Assembly: GCF_000378765.1 (NCBI RefSeq)
Contig: NZ_KB905342.1
Coordinates: 496,001 to 560,000, forward strand
DNA length: 64,000 bases
Direction: 5' to 3'
Source of the DNA: Psychroflexus tropicus DSM 15496
GTDB taxonomy: Bacteria; Bacteroidota; Bacteroidia; Flavobacteriales; Flavobacteriaceae
The notes beneath the pieces are model-generated. The model saw nothing but the letters and a program-made list of their open reading frames with translations, had not been told where the DNA came from and did no database searches. Below are positions 63,789-64,000 of this stretch, piece after piece (within the stretch, counting starts at the first letter, position 1; every line of letters starts with the position of its first letter). A program made the position numbers and the translations under genes.

Positions 63789-64000
63789 TTAATGCTTAAA
63801 ATGACGTGTTCCTGTCATTACCATAGAAATTTTATTTTCGTTACAATAATCGATGCTTAACTGGTCTTTAATAGAGCCTCCGGGCTGGATGACAGAAGTG
63901 ATTCCAGCTTTACCTGCAATTTCTACACAATCTGGGAATGGAAAGAAAGCATCACTGGCCATGACCGCATTTTTAAGATCGAATTTAAAGTTGAGCGCTT
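63789..64000 (-). CDS. purH: PurH, 3' end only
   Basis: The last 70 codons are in the window; the start lies beyond base 64000. The frame reads [28 protein letters not shown] and GTRHFKH before the stop, the C-terminal transformylase end of the bifunctional AICAR formyltransferase/IMP cyclohydrolase. It completes the last two steps of IMP synthesis. It is upstream of mreB on the same strand. Confidence 0.95.
   Translation of the reverse strand, partial: ALNFKFDLKNAVMASDAFFPFPDCVEIAGKAGITSVIQPGGSIKDQLSIDYCNENKISMVMTGTRHFKH

Noticed and set aside
1-64000. Defence system, prophage or complete insertion sequence
   Set aside because: No integrase, transposase, restriction, toxin-antitoxin, phage structural or cas gene could be recognised in any frame.

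Overview
The window is chromosomal core DNA from a member of the Bacteroidota, very probably a Flavobacteriaceae species. The evidence is an AT-rich genome, many copies of the Bacteroidota promoter -7 box TAnnTTTG upstream of genes, a purH-mreBCD-PBP2-rodA cluster, an exosortase F (XrtF) pair, a CusA/CusB/TolC set with the long CusA typical of this phylum, S9 peptidases, and 30S protein S16 with a long charged tail. No phage, plasmid, CRISPR array or complete insertion sequence was found. I cannot name the genus from the sequence alone.

Layout. 1-8271: an LpxH-like phosphatase (5' end cut by the window), tatA, an M23 envelope peptidase, a GH3-family adenylating enzyme, a 564-residue protein with a nucleoside-phosphorylase-like C-terminus, then the complete dTDP-L-rhamnose set rfbB-rfbA-rfbC-rfbD. 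8379-18337: mfd, two small membrane-protein genes, a methyltransferase, an Uup-type ABC-F ATPase, asd and a prolyl-oligopeptidase lipoprotein. 18338-20710: gene-poor, with an inverted-repeat element, a YfcC-type carrier and tRNA-Phe. 20729-28370: an envelope-biogenesis operon of coaX, an outer-membrane protein, a TPR protein, lptC, a small membrane protein, a CNNM/CBS protein and a PpiD/SurA-type chaperone. 28518-30742: mevalonate-pathway genes. 30945-37654: peptide use (DPP IV, POT transporter), a thioredoxin-like protein and ComEC. 37671-43431: capsule or exopolysaccharide genes (NlpC/P60, Wzc, Wza, and a divergent FlaA1/CapD-type dehydratase). 43433-44995: fRMsr and the exosortase F pair. 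45013-53081: a heavy-metal efflux island (HYC_CC_PP-like protein, CusA, TolC/CusC, CusB, and an HMA-MauE fusion). 53173-58089: dinB flanked by inverted repeats, a dual ABC ATPase, a 3'-5' exonuclease, rpsP and rimM. 58270-64000: rodA, PBP2, mreD, mreC, mreB and the 3' end of purH.

The genes are mostly concerned with the cell envelope: LPS and capsule sugar supply, LPS and capsule export, outer-membrane protein folding, rod-shape peptidoglycan synthesis, isoprenoid supply, peptide scavenging and metal efflux. Several operons are tightly packed, with ATGA or TAATG overlaps that suggest translational coupling.

No obvious large new system is present. The observations I rate highest are a perfect 16-bp inverted repeat with terminator form inside the lptC signal-sequence codons, the phosphorylase-like 564-residue protein beside a GH3 enzyme, the exosortase F pair with no visible substrate, the HMA-MauE fusion with its own promoter at the end of a metal efflux cluster that lacks a local regulator, and the two DNA-repair genes mfd and dinB whose -7 boxes lie so close to the ATG that the mRNAs should be leaderless.
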